A stretch of DNA of 64,000 nt from Myxococcaceae bacterium (lineage in GTDB: Bacteria > Myxococcota > Myxococcia > Myxococcales > Myxococcaceae): assembly GCA_019694575.1 (NCBI GenBank), contig JAIBBR010000001.1, positions 1 to 64,000 of the forward strand. The letters run 5' to 3'. The notes beneath the pieces are model-generated. The model saw nothing but the letters and a program-made list of their open reading frames with translations, was not told the origin of the DNA and ran no database searches. Both the position numbers and the translations under genes were made by a program. Positions 50,088 to 59,398 of the stretch are shown in pieces; positions within the stretch are counted from its first letter, which is position 1, and every line of letters begins with the position of its first letter.

Positions 50088-51482
50088 CTACTCTTTCGGT
50101 GGAGTCGTCCCGTGTCGCGCTTCAGGCGTCGCTTCTAACCCATTCGCCGCGAGATAAATGATGTTCCGCGTGGTCTTCTTGCCGCGGTACATCGCGCGAT
50201 CGGCGAAATCGAGCAGGGTGTCTTTGTCTTGCGCGTGCTCGGGGTACGTGGCGATGCCGATGCACGTCGTGATCTGCAAGCTGAAACCTTCGCGCGCCAA
50301 AAAGTGATGCGTTTCAATCGAACGCCGCATTCTCTCGGCCACTTTCAACGCGCCGCCAGAATCGGTGCCCCGCAGCAGCACCACATATTCATCACCGCCG
50401 TAGCGGCAGACGACGTCGTGATCACGCACACAACCCTTGATGATACGCGCTACCTCGAGCAACAACTTCGAGCCGACCACGTGCCCGTGGGCGTCATTCA
50501 CGCTCTTGAAATAATCAAGGTCGCAAAACAGCAACGAGAACGGCTTGTCGCCGGGCGTCGCGTTCTTCACCTCTTTGTCCAACACCAGGTCTAAATAGCG
50601 GCTGTTGAAGAGGTGGGTGAGGTCGTCCAAATAGGCGAGATCTTCGACCTCGGCGAACCGCCCCAAATTACGCAGCGCCAGCGAAAGGTGACGCGACAAG
50701 AACGGAGTTGCCTCGACCCAGTGCTCGTTGAGCGGTTGCTTGTAAAGCAGCACCACCGCGCCCAAGGGCTTCGAGCCGTCGATCGCTGGCGAAACGAACG
50801 CCGATTGAAAGGGCTCAATCGCGACACCCTTCGGCAGCGATTGACCAAGCGGAGACACGTTGCTCAACGCCACGCGCACCTTTTCGAGCATGGCGGTAGA
50901 AACCAGCTGCAGCTCGTCTTGGCTCAAGCCCAAGGCGCCTTCGACATGAAACGCGTTGTCTTCGTTCATCACCAAGAAGGCGGCGTCGGCGGCGCACATT
51001 TGCATGAACGCGGCGCAGGTGGTTTGCGGCAGCTTCTCGCGATCGAGCGTGGTTGAAATGCGCTGGCCAGTCTCTAACATTTCAACGTGGCGGCGCAGGC
51101 TCTCGTTTTCTTTGAGCAGCGCACGGGTGGTGAGGGCGCGCGTCACCGCATGCGCCAGCACCTCGGGGTTCACTGGCTTCACCAAATAGTCGCCGGCGCC
51201 GCTTTTGATCGCACGTACCGCCGGGTCGACTTTGTCGAGCGCGGTAATCACCAGCACTTCGGTGTTGGCGTGGTGCAGCTTCACGTACTGCAAAAGGTCC
51301 ATGCCGTCGCTACCGGGGAGCAACAGGTCTGTCACCACCACGTCGAAGCGGTGCTTGGCGAGGCGGGTCTTGGCCTCGCTGTTCGACTCCACCGCCACCA
51401 CCTGGTGCCCAGCGCCGGTCAAAAAATCACCGTAGATGGCCCGCGCTACCTTGTCGTCGTCGACCAACAGAATGTGTGCCAT
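50088..51482 (-). CDS. Response regulator with REC, GAF-like and GGDEF domains (diguanylate cyclase)
   Basis: A protein of 464 residues. The receiver (1-120) has the acidic start LLVDDDKVA and phospho-acceptor D52 (VVTDLLLPG). A GAF-like middle follows (about 140-275). The GGDEF domain (about 285-440) has active site Y-GGDEY (362-366) and an inhibitory-site R353-D-H-D356 five residues before it. It should make c-di-GMP when phosphorylated and be subject to product inhibition. GGDEY is a functional variant of GGDEF in many enzymes. It is soluble and single-gene; a CheW-like gene lies divergent with an 87-base gap. The PilZ-AMIN protein at 3.7 kb could be one receptor, inferred only. Confidence 0.92.
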   Translation of the reverse strand: MAHILLVDDDKVARAIYGDFLTGAGHQVVAVESNSEAKTRLAKHRFDVVVTDLLLPGSDGMDLLQYVKLHHANTEVLVITALDKVDPAVRAIKSGAGDYLVKPVNPEVLAHAVTRALTTRALLKENESLRRHVEMLETGQRISTTLDREKLPQTTCAAFMQMCAADAAFLVMNEDNAFHVEGALGLSQDELQLVSTAMLEKVRVALSNVSPLGQSLPKGVAIEPFQSAFVSPAIDGSKPLGAVVLLYKQPLNEHWVEATPFLSRHLSLALRNLGRFAEVEDLAYLDDLTHLFNSRYLDLVLDKEVKNATPGDKPFSLLFCDLDYFKSVNDAHGHVVGSKLLLEVARIIKGCVRDHDVVCRYGGDEYVVLLRGTDSGGALKVAERMRRSIETHHFLAREGFSLQITTCIGIATYPEHAQDKDTLLDFADRAMYRGKKTTRNIIYLAANGLEATPEARHGTTPPKE

Positions 51483-51569
51483 CGCTCGTCACCGCGCTTA
51501 ACAGGCGGTGCGTTCTCTGTCATCAGCCCGCAGCTGTTGCTTCGGCAGGTCTGCTAACCTTTGCGCGTC

Positions 51570-52328
51570 GTGAGCAAAGAACCCGGTCGGCGATTGTGCG
51601 TTTTGTTCGAAGCGGGCGGTTGCCGCTGCGCACTGCAAGCCACTTCGGTGCTCGAAGTCGCTCCACCTGATGCCAACGGCGACACCATTCACGGTAATCT
51701 GCAGCTCAAAGATTTGTCAGTGCTGATGGGCGGCGCTCCCGAGACACGCCCTGGCATGGCGGTGGTGCTCGACGCCAGCCCCACCTTGGCCATTCGCGTG
51801 GCCAAAGTGCGCGAGGTGCAAGACACCGCGGCTGCTCCCTGGTTGCAGTTGCCGCGCAAGCTCTTGCCGCTCACCACGCCCATGGTGCGTGGAGCGCTGC
51901 TTCACCAGGGTGAGCTCTTCTTGGAGCTCGACGCCGACCACATTGGCCGAGGCCTCGCCGCGCCGCGCCCGCTCAACACCTTCGAGCTGCGGGCTGACCT
52001 GCCTGACAAGGCGCTGACTTTCGAATCGCACGGCAAGGAATGGGGCGTGCCTTTGGCTGCGGTGTCGCAGGTGGTGCCGCACGGCAAAAACCTGTGCCGG
52101 TTGCCTCGCTCAGACTCGGCGCTGCTCGGTGTTTTGGCGCATGCCGGGCACCTGCTGCCGGTGTATCGGGTCGAAGAAGGCCCTGCGCTGCCGTTGGAGC
52201 CGCTTTTGGTGTTGTTAGAAGTCAATGGCGAAGGCATGGCGGTGACCGCGCAACGTGCCATCGGTGTGCGCGATCGTGTGCAGCTGGCAGCGCACCCAGT
52301 GCTCGATCTGCTGCACATGTTTTCTTGA
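51570..52328 (+). CDS. CheW-like protein
   Basis: A protein of 252 residues with two CheW-like beta-barrel halves: LCVLFEAGGCRCALQATSVLEV, MVRGALLHQGELFLELDADHI, then ALTFESHGKEWGVPLAAVSQVV and LGVLAHAGHLLPVYRVEEG. CheW couples receptors to CheA kinases; a tandem arrangement suggests a scaffold in a specialised chemosensory or polarity system. GTG at 51570 is chosen; TTG at 51561 also keeps the frame. It is 65 bases upstream of the RomR-like regulator, and the two are probably functionally linked. No CheA or receptor gene is present here. Confidence 0.75.
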   Translation: MSKEPGRRLCVLFEAGGCRCALQATSVLEVAPPDANGDTIHGNLQLKDLSVLMGGAPETRPGMAVVLDASPTLAIRVAKVREVQDTAAAPWLQLPRKLLPLTTPMVRGALLHQGELFLELDADHIGRGLAAPRPLNTFELRADLPDKALTFESHGKEWGVPLAAVSQVVPHGKNLCRLPRSDSALLGVLAHAGHLLPVYRVEEGPALPLEPLLVLLEVNGEGMAVTAQRAIGVRDRVQLAAHPVLDLLHMFS

Positions 52329-52393
52329 TTGAACGCGCACCGCGCTTCTAGAGTCAGGGCACCTTTTTATCTTCGCCAAGAAGAGGAACCTCG

Positions 52394-53620
52394 ATGCCGA
52401 AAAGTATTCTGGTGGCTGACGACTCTCACACCATGCGCAAGATTATCGGCATGGTCTTGGCTGGCGAAGACATGACGCTCACCATGGTCGACAACGGCAT
52501 CGACGCGCTCCACCGCGCCAAAGAAATGCGGCCCGACGCGATCGTCATCGACTACATGATGCCGGGTAAGAACGGCTACGAAGTATGTGAAGTGCTCAAG
52601 TCTGACCCGCAGACCTCGGGCATACCCGTGCTGTTGCTCGCCGGTGGTGCTGGCGCGGTTGAACCCTTCGACGAAGGCCGCGCCAAGAGCGTGCGTGCCG
52701 ACAGCCACATGCCGAAGCCCTTCGAGAGCCAGCAATTTATCGACCGGGTGCGCGGCATGGTGGGCATGGCGCCATCGGCTCCCGTGACCATGGGTTACGG
52801 CACCGTTTCGCAAGGCGCTGCGGCCAAGCCCGCAGCTCCGATGGCTGGCATGCCTGCGCCCGCGCCTTCACAACCACGCCCGATGCCAGGGCCTGCGGGA
52901 GTTCCTCCCCCGACGGGCATGCGTGGTCCCACCGGGTTGCCGGGGGGGCCAGGGCCCGGTATGCCACGGCCGCCGATGGCGGGTATGCCGCCGCAAAATG
53001 CTCCGATGGGCCGCCCGCCGATGCAGGGCGGCATTCCACAAGGTACGCAGCCGGGCATGCCGCCGATGCAGGGCCGCCCCGGTATGCCGCCGGGGCCGGG
53101 CATGGGTCAGCCGGGCATGGCAATGCAAGGCCGGCCGGGCATGCCGCCCGGTATGGGTCAACCGGGCATGCCAATGCAGGGCCGACCGGGTATGCCTGGG
53201 GGGCCGGGCATGGGCCAACCGGGCATGCCGATGCAGGGTCGGCCCGGTATGCCGGGCATGCCAGGCATGGTGCCTCCGGGCAGCGCCCCGATGGGCAGAC
53301 CGCCGATGCAAGGCGGCATTCCAATGGGCTCTCAAGCGGGTTTTCCCCGCCCTCCCGGGGTGGCCGGGTTGCCGGGAGCGGGCATGCCGGGGCAGCCCAT
53401 GCCTGGGCAGGTGCGTCGCGATCCCTTCGGTATGCCTCCCGCGGGTCAGCCGATGGCGAGGCCCGCTGATGGCGGCGAAGCGATGTTGCGTGATGCGCTC
53501 TCGAAGGCCTCAAAAGAAGTCATCGAAAAGATCGCTTGGGAAGTCGTGCCCCAGCTGGCCGAGACAATCATTCGCGAACAGATCGATCGGTTGATCAAAG
53601 ATCGCGAAGCAAAGAACTAG
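52394..53620 (+). CDS. RomR-like response regulator with a long Pro/Gly/Met linker
   Basis: A protein of 408 residues. The receiver (1-125) has DDSHTMRK with the acidic pair, phospho-acceptor D53 (VIDYMMPG) and the conserved Lys in MPKPF. The usual Thr/Ser in strand 4 is Ala (LLLAGG). Residues about 127-360 are a low-complexity linker of repeated GMPMQGRPGMP-type units. The last 45 residues (364-408), with EVIEKIAWEVVPQLAETIIRE, match the C-terminal output domain of deltaproteobacterial regulators such as Myxococcus RomR, which sets the leading pole in motility. The length, linker and tail all fit RomR, but the call rests on architecture and not on alignment. Confidence 0.78.
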   Translation: MPKSILVADDSHTMRKIIGMVLAGEDMTLTMVDNGIDALHRAKEMRPDAIVIDYMMPGKNGYEVCEVLKSDPQTSGIPVLLLAGGAGAVEPFDEGRAKSVRADSHMPKPFESQQFIDRVRGMVGMAPSAPVTMGYGTVSQGAAAKPAAPMAGMPAPAPSQPRPMPGPAGVPPPTGMRGPTGLPGGPGPGMPRPPMAGMPPQNAPMGRPPMQGGIPQGTQPGMPPMQGRPGMPPGPGMGQPGMAMQGRPGMPPGMGQPGMPMQGRPGMPGGPGMGQPGMPMQGRPGMPGMPGMVPPGSAPMGRPPMQGGIPMGSQAGFPRPPGVAGLPGAGMPGQPMPGQVRRDPFGMPPAGQPMARPADGGEAMLRDALSKASKEVIEKIAWEVVPQLAETIIREQIDRLIKDREAKN

Positions 53621-53636
53621 CGATTTTTCGCAGTTC
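53614..53636 (+). other. Hairpin over the stop codon of the RomR-like gene
   Basis: GAACTAGCGA and TCGCAGTTC pair with one bulged A around a TTTT loop, overlapping the stop at 53618-53620 and lying before the valS start at 53657. There is no following T-run, so it is not a classical terminator. It could limit read-through or ribosome passage into valS. Weak support. Confidence 0.3.
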
Positions 53637-53656
53637 CGGGCAGTTACCTCTTCGCT

Positions 53657-56600
53657 ATGAGCGAAGACGAACTTTCGAAGGCGTACGATCCGTCGCAGGT
53701 CGAGAAGCGCTGGTACCCGCATTGGCTTGAGCGGGGCTATTTCAAGGCGCAGGCCTCGTCGTCGAAACCGCCGTACTGCATTGTGCTGCCTCCGCCCAAC
53801 GTGACGGGGTCGCTGCACTTGGGCCACGCGCTCACCGCCACCATTCAAGACATTTTAATTCGCTGGAAACGCATGAGCGGTTTCAACTGCTTGTGGGTAC
53901 CGGGCACCGATCACGCCGGCATTGCCACGCAAATGGTGGTGGAGCGTGAGTTACAGAAAGAGAAGATCACCCGTCACGACTTGGGCCGCGAGAAGTTCTT
54001 GGAGCGCGTCTGGGCGTGGAAGATGAAGTACGGCGAGCGCATCGGCGAGCAGCACAAGGTACTTGGCGCGTCGCTCGATTGGAGCCGCGAACGCTTCACG
54101 ATGGACGAAGGCCTTTCGCACGCGGTGAAAGAAGTCTTCGTGCGGTTGTACGAGCAGGGGCTGATGTACCGCTCACACCGGCTGATCAACTGGGACCCGG
54201 TGCTCAAGACCGCGCTCTCTGATTTAGAGGTTGATCACGAAGAAATCGACGGTTCGCTCTGGCACATCAGCTACCCGGTGAAGGGGTCTGATCGTCGCCT
54301 CACCGTGGCCACCACCCGCCCCGAGACGATGCTCGGCGACACCGCCGTCGCGGTGCACCCCGATGACCTGCGCTACCAAGATCTCATCGGCAAGACAGTG
54401 GTGCTGCCGCTGGTAAATCGCGAAATACCCATCATCGCTGACGCGCAATTGGTGAACATGGAGTTCGGCACCGGCGTGGTGAAAGTCACCCCCGCGCACG
54501 ATCACAACGACTACGCCACCGGCTTGCGTCACCAGCTCCCGATGATCTCAGTGCTCGACGACGCCGCGCGTACCAACGAAAACGCCGGCGCGTATGCGGG
54601 GCTCGATCGCTTCGAAGCGCGTAAACGGGTGGTGGCTGACCTCGAGCAGCAAGGCTTTCTCGTCAAAATCGAACCGCACAAGCTCTCACTGGCGGTGAGC
54701 CAGCGCAGCCACGTGCCGGTAGAGCCGATGCTCTCGCCACAGTGGTACGTCAAGACGCAGCCTCTGGCGCAGAAGGCAATTGAAGCGGTCGAAGCAGGCC
54801 GTACCCGCTTCGTGCCCGAGCCGTGGACGAACACTTTCTATTCGTGGATGCATAACATTCAAGACTGGTGCGTCAGCCGCCAGCTCTGGTGGGGCCATCA
54901 AATTCCCGCGTGGTACCCGGTCGATACCAGCCCCAAGCGCTCAGACGGCACCATCGACTTTGCCAAGGCCACACCGACGGTGGCGCGCTCGAAGCCGGGC
55001 AAGACAGCTGAAAACCCGAGCGGCGAATGGGTGCAAGACCCTGACGTGCTCGACACCTGGTTCTCTTCGGGCTTGTGGCCGTTCTCGACTCTCGGCTGGC
55101 CGGAGCAGACCGAGGATCTCAAAACTTTCTACCCGAACTCGGTGATGGAGACCGGGCACGACATCATCTTCTTCTGGGTGGCCCGCATGATGATGATGGG
55201 CCTGCACCTGTTGGGAGACGTGCCGTTTCGCACTGTCTACCTGCACGCAATGGTGCGTGACGAGAAGGGCGAGAAGATGTCGAAGACCAAGGGCAACGTG
55301 ATTGATCCCTTGGACATCGTGAATGGGCAGGTGGCGGCGAACCTGCCCGCCGCGGTGCGCAACAAGTTTCCCCAGGGCATGCCGGCGATGGGCGCTGATG
55401 CCATGCGCTTCACCCTCGCTGCGTTCACCCAGCAGGGCCGCGACATCAAGCTCTCGCTCGAGCGCATTAGCGGGTACAAGGCGTTCTGCAACAAGATCTG
55501 GAACGCTTCGCGCTTCGCCTTGATGAACTTGGGCGATTACCGCGCTGACGAAACCTTCATCAAAGATCGCCAGCTGTCATTGGCCGACCGGTGGATTCTG
55601 GCGCGGCTCAACAAAGCGATCAGCGGCACGCAGAGTGCGCTGACGCAGTTTCAGTTTTCTGACGCGGCGTCGACGCTGTATCAATTTCTCTGGGGCGAGT
55701 TCTGCGACTGGTACATCGAGCTCTCGAAGGGCTCGCTCTACGGCGCGGACGAAGAAGCGAAGCAGTCGACGCGCGCGGTGCTGGTGTACTGCCTTGATCA
55801 CATTCTTCGCTTGTTGCACCCGTTCATGCCGTTCATCACCGAAGAGATTTGGCAGAAGTTGCCCATCGCCCGTTCTGTAGAAACCATTTGCCTTGCCCCG
55901 TACCCCGAAGTGAACCGCCGGTTAGACGACCCTTCGGCGGAAGCCGAGATGAAGCCGCTGATCGAAGCCATCGACGGCTTGCGCGCGATTCGCGGCGAGA
56001 GCAATTTATCGCCGGGTCTCAAGTTGGCGGCCCACATTCAGACCCACAACGCGCAGAACCGGGCCACGCTCGAGAAGTGGCGCGGCTATTTGATGCCGCT
56101 GGCCGGTTTATCGTCGGTGCAGATCACCGCGCCGGGCGTGAAGCCTTTGCAGGCAGCGGCTGAAGTACGGGGCGATTTGGAAATTTACGTGCCACTCGCG
56201 GGCATCGTCGATTTGGCCGAAGAGCGCACGCGCATTCAGAAAGAAATCACCAAGGCTGAAAACGAGCTGGTGGGGTTGAAGAAGCGGCTCGACAACGAGA
56301 GCTTCGTGAAGCGCGCTCCGCCCGAGGTAGTAGAAAAAGACCGGGCGCGCATAGACGAGCTGACCGGCCGGGTGACCAAGCTGCATGACAACTTGGGTCG
56401 CATTCAGCCGGTGCAGGTGAAGATCGCGCCGCCCGCTGAGGGCGCGATCGATCTTGGCGAAGAATTGAAAGAAGAGTTGGCCCAAGTCACCGTGGCAGCG
56501 CCTGATGCGCAGGTAAAAGAGGCGCTCGACAAGCTGCGTGAAGGCACCAAAGAAGGCCTGTCGTCGAAAGATCATTACGATCTCGGCGTGGCGTACATGG

Positions 56601-56830
56601 GCATGGGCTTGGTCGACGACGCGGTGCGCGAGTTCACCGTGGCGAAGAAGGGCGACGAGGTGCCGGCGGCCAAAAAGTCGGCCCCTGGAGCCGCTCCCAA
56701 AGCCGCAGTGGCCGTGAAAAAAGGCAAGGCGCCTGCCAAGCCGGCCGCGAAGAAAGCGGCTCCTAAGGCCAAGGCGAGCCCCAAGAAGGCCGTGGCGAAG
56801 AAGCTGACTGCGAAAGGTAAGCGCAAGTGA
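53657..56830 (+). CDS. valS: Valyl-tRNA synthetase with an extra C-terminal extension
   Basis: A protein of 1057 residues; usual ValS is about 880-950. The class I signatures are present: HLGH (54-57) in NVTGSLHLGHAL and KMSKT (540-544). The editing and anticodon domains are also recognisable, and the usual C-terminal coiled coil ends near 925. It attaches valine to tRNA-Val. Residues about 928-1057 are additional. They comprise a helical repeat-like segment (YDLGVAYMGMGLVDDAVREF, TPR-like) and a Lys/Ala/Pro-rich basic tail resembling histone H1 or nucleic-acid-binding tails. The frame runs unbroken to the GTGA overlap with nadC. Confidence 0.95.
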   Translation: MSEDELSKAYDPSQVEKRWYPHWLERGYFKAQASSSKPPYCIVLPPPNVTGSLHLGHALTATIQDILIRWKRMSGFNCLWVPGTDHAGIATQMVVERELQKEKITRHDLGREKFLERVWAWKMKYGERIGEQHKVLGASLDWSRERFTMDEGLSHAVKEVFVRLYEQGLMYRSHRLINWDPVLKTALSDLEVDHEEIDGSLWHISYPVKGSDRRLTVATTRPETMLGDTAVAVHPDDLRYQDLIGKTVVLPLVNREIPIIADAQLVNMEFGTGVVKVTPAHDHNDYATGLRHQLPMISVLDDAARTNENAGAYAGLDRFEARKRVVADLEQQGFLVKIEPHKLSLAVSQRSHVPVEPMLSPQWYVKTQPLAQKAIEAVEAGRTRFVPEPWTNTFYSWMHNIQDWCVSRQLWWGHQIPAWYPVDTSPKRSDGTIDFAKATPTVARSKPGKTAENPSGEWVQDPDVLDTWFSSGLWPFSTLGWPEQTEDLKTFYPNSVMETGHDIIFFWVARMMMMGLHLLGDVPFRTVYLHAMVRDEKGEKMSKTKGNVIDPLDIVNGQVAANLPAAVRNKFPQGMPAMGADAMRFTLAAFTQQGRDIKLSLERISGYKAFCNKIWNASRFALMNLGDYRADETFIKDRQLSLADRWILARLNKAISGTQSALTQFQFSDAASTLYQFLWGEFCDWYIELSKGSLYGADEEAKQSTRAVLVYCLDHILRLLHPFMPFITEEIWQKLPIARSVETICLAPYPEVNRRLDDPSAEAEMKPLIEAIDGLRAIRGESNLSPGLKLAAHIQTHNAQNRATLEKWRGYLMPLAGLSSVQITAPGVKPLQAAAEVRGDLEIYVPLAGIVDLAEERTRIQKEITKAENELVGLKKRLDNESFVKRAPPEVVEKDRARIDELTGRVTKLHDNLGRIQPVQVKIAPPAEGAIDLGEELKEELAQVTVAAPDAQVKEALDKLREGTKEGLSSKDHYDLGVAYMGMGLVDDAVREFTVAKKGDEVPAAKKSAPGAAPKAAVAVKKGKAPAKPAAKKAAPKAKASPKKAVAKKLTAKGKRK

Positions 56831-57699
56831 TCGGCGATGCATATTTAGACCGGCTGATTGATCTGGCGCTCGACGAAGACCTGGGCTCAGCAGGAGACGT
56901 GACGAGCCAAGCGCTGGTCAAAGGTGATGTGAAAGGCACCGCCGAGCTGTGGGCCAAAGAACGCATGGTGCTCTCGGGCTGTGCGGCATTCGCCCGGGTG
57001 TTTCAACGTGTCGATGCGACCGTGACATTGAAATGGCTGGCGACCGATGGCGATCGCACCTCGGCCAAGCAGTGCGTGGCGACGCTGGCCGGCCCGCTCC
57101 AGTCGTTGCTGATTGCCGAGCGCACCGCGCTGAACCTCATTCAACGCACGTCAGGCATTGCCACCGTGACAGCCGAAGCGATGAAAGCGCTCAAAGGCGT
57201 GAAGGGCACCCAATTGAAGTTGCTCGACACCCGCAAGACGCCTTTGGGCATGCGCGGGTTGGCGAAGGCCGCGGTGCGGCATGGCGGAGCACACAACCAC
57301 CGCTTCGGCCTTTTCGACGGTGTTTTGATCAAAGACAACCATATCGCCGCGGTGGGTGGCTCGGTGAGCTTGGCGTTGGAGCGGGCGAGGGCCTGCGCGC
57401 CGCGCCTTTTGAAGATTGAAATCGAGATCACCTCGCTCGCGCAGCTCGAAGAAGCCATTGCCGGTGGCGCGCATGTGGTGATGCTCGACAACATGACCGA
57501 TGCGCAGGTGGCGAAGGCGGTGAAGCTGGCCGCGGGGCGCGTGCAGCTCGAGGTCTCGGGTGGCATTACCCTGCCGCGTTTGCCCAAGCTCGCCAAGCTT
57601 GGGGTTGACTTCGTGTCGATGGGCGCGTTGACGCATTCAGCCCGCGCGGTAGACCTGTCGCTCGAAATTGCCCAACACGGCGTGCCACCAAAACGCTGA
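56827..57699 (+). CDS. nadC: Nicotinate-nucleotide pyrophosphorylase (carboxylating)
   Basis: A protein of 290 residues with the quinolinate phosphoribosyltransferase motifs: ERTALNLIQRTSGIAT, DTRKTPLGMR, KAAVRHGGAHNHRFGL, KDNHI and the phosphate loop EVSGGITLPRL. It converts quinolinate and PRPP to nicotinate mononucleotide in de novo NAD synthesis. GTG at 56827 overlaps the valS stop (GTGA), so the genes are translationally coupled. The nadA and nadB genes are not in the window. Confidence 0.95.
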   Translation: MIGDAYLDRLIDLALDEDLGSAGDVTSQALVKGDVKGTAELWAKERMVLSGCAAFARVFQRVDATVTLKWLATDGDRTSAKQCVATLAGPLQSLLIAERTALNLIQRTSGIATVTAEAMKALKGVKGTQLKLLDTRKTPLGMRGLAKAAVRHGGAHNHRFGLFDGVLIKDNHIAAVGGSVSLALERARACAPRLLKIEIEITSLAQLEEAIAGGAHVVMLDNMTDAQVAKAVKLAAGRVQLEVSGGITLPRLPKLAKLGVDFVSMGALTHSARAVDLSLEIAQHGVPPKR

Positions 57700-57736
57700 C
57701 GCCGTTTGTGATCACTGCAGTACGCTGCGGTCGGCG

Positions 57737-59398
57737 ATGAGCACTCCTTCGTCTATTTTCGCGGCCCGTGTTCGCGCGTTTGTAAGGCCGCCTGCCGACG
57801 CGCTGGGCCGCTTTCGGTGGGTACTTTTTTTCTTCGGTGCGCTCAACGTGCTCGCCTTCGTCGGGCTGATGGCCCCGAGCAAGCGGCCGGCTGACTTTAA
57901 AGCGCTCGCCGCGGCTTCGTTGTTGCTGACGTTGTGCATCTGGGCGTGGGCGTACCGCAAACAGCACCAAACACTCTGGGTCGACCTCAGCACCGTGCTC
58001 GGGCTGAGCGCCGCCGGTGGTGGTTTCGACAAGCCACAGTTCAACCAGGGCCTGGTCTTCGCGTGGATAACCTGGGCCCAGCTCTATGGTTCTGGTTGGC
58101 GCGCGGTGTTGCGTGGGTTGTTGGCGCTCGGCGTGCTGATGCTGACGTCGCTGATGTGGGACGCCCAGCCGAGCCCGCTGGCCGCGGTGGGAGGCACCGC
58201 CATTGGTGTCGGCATGGCGAGCTTGTTCGCCTTTTCACTCGGCGCCAGCTTGGCCAAGGTGCAGGCCAGCGAAGCTCGCTTTCGTTCGCTGATTCAGAAC
58301 GCCACCGACATGGTGCTGGTGATCGACGCTGACACGCGGCTTCGCTACTTGAGCCCGCAGGCAGCGGCCGGTTTGGGCATTGCAGATGACGGCAAAGGCC
58401 ACTTGTTGGGCGAGCGGTTGCCCGCGGCTGATCTGACGAAGTTGACAGAACGCTTGAAGGGCTTCGCGCCGTCTTCAGAAGAAGTAGAGCGTATCGAGTT
58501 TCAGGTGGTGCGCCCCAACGGCGGGCGAATCGACTGCGAAGCGATGATCTCTGATCAGCGCCAGAACCCCGACGTGAATGGGTTCATTTTGAACGTGCGC
58601 GACATCAGCGAGCGCAAAGAGGCCGATGCGCTTTTGCGTGCCCAAGAAACGCAGCTGGTGCGCGCCGCTCAAGAATTCGCGGTGGCCAGCCAAATTCAGA
58701 CGTCGCTGCTGCCCAAGCCCCAGCCGGTGCCTGGTTACGACATTGGCAGCGCGATGCAGCCAGCCGCTGAGGTGGGCGGTGACTACTTCGACATCATCGA
58801 GACGCCTGGGGCGTTGTTCATCGCGATTGGAGATGTGTCTGGCCATGGCTTGAGCTCGGGCCTGGTGATGTTGATGGCGCAGTCGGTGGTGCTGTCGTTG
58901 GTGCGCAATGAGCCCGACGCGCCGCTGCCGGTGATTCTCAACAAGCTCAACGGAGTGCTCCACGCCAACGTGCGCGAGCGTCTGGGCACTCACCACCACA
59001 TGACGTTTTGCCTGCTCAAGCTCTCGCCGAACGGTGAAGTGCGCTACGCGGGCGCGCATGAGAGCCTCTTGGTGCTGCGCCAAGCGGGGAGCGTGGAGCA
59101 CCACGACACGAAAGGCACTTGGTTGGCCGCGGTGGCTGATGTCTCGGCCGCGACCAGCGAGAGCCGACTGCAACTGGGGCCCGGTGACACGTTGGTGCTG
59201 CACACCGATGGAGTGACGGAGGCCCGCCGGCCCGATGGGGGCGAGTTCGGGCTCGACGGGTTGAAGGCGTCAGTCGCCCGTCACGCGGCGTTGGCTGCTG
59301 GGCCGTTGGTGGTGGCGGTGCTGCAAGACGTGGCGCAGTTCACCGCTGAGCAGAAAGACGATCGCTCGCTGGTGGTGGCGCGGCGGAAGCTGCTTTAA
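57737..59398 (+). CDS. Membrane PAS-SpoIIE (PP2C-type) phosphatase
   Basis: A protein of 553 residues. Several hydrophobic segments (about 35-165) form a membrane domain. A PAS domain follows (about 195-315: RFRSLIQNATDMVLVIDADTR, NVRDISERK). The SpoIIE/RsbU PP2C domain (about 330-553) has AEVGGDYFDII, AIGDVSGHGLSSGLVM and VLHTDGVTEARR, with metal-binding aspartates intact. It dephosphorylates STAS anti-sigma antagonists. A STAS gene and an anti-sigma-type kinase gene lie convergently next to it, so the three probably form one partner-switching circuit. ATG at 57737 is chosen; nadC ends 37 bases before. Confidence 0.92.
   Translation: MSTPSSIFAARVRAFVRPPADALGRFRWVLFFFGALNVLAFVGLMAPSKRPADFKALAAASLLLTLCIWAWAYRKQHQTLWVDLSTVLGLSAAGGGFDKPQFNQGLVFAWITWAQLYGSGWRAVLRGLLALGVLMLTSLMWDAQPSPLAAVGGTAIGVGMASLFAFSLGASLAKVQASEARFRSLIQNATDMVLVIDADTRLRYLSPQAAAGLGIADDGKGHLLGERLPAADLTKLTERLKGFAPSSEEVERIEFQVVRPNGGRIDCEAMISDQRQNPDVNGFILNVRDISERKEADALLRAQETQLVRAAQEFAVASQIQTSLLPKPQPVPGYDIGSAMQPAAEVGGDYFDIIETPGALFIAIGDVSGHGLSSGLVMLMAQSVVLSLVRNEPDAPLPVILNKLNGVLHANVRERLGTHHHMTFCLLKLSPNGEVRYAGAHESLLVLRQAGSVEHHDTKGTWLAAVADVSAATSESRLQLGPGDTLVLHTDGVTEARRPDGGEFGLDGLKASVARHAALAAGPLVVAVLQDVAQFTAEQKDDRSLVVARRKLL

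Noticed and set aside
52800-53470. Minisatellite or CRISPR in the RomR-like gene
   Set aside because: The repeats are in frame and encode a Pro/Gly/Met linker between two conserved domains.
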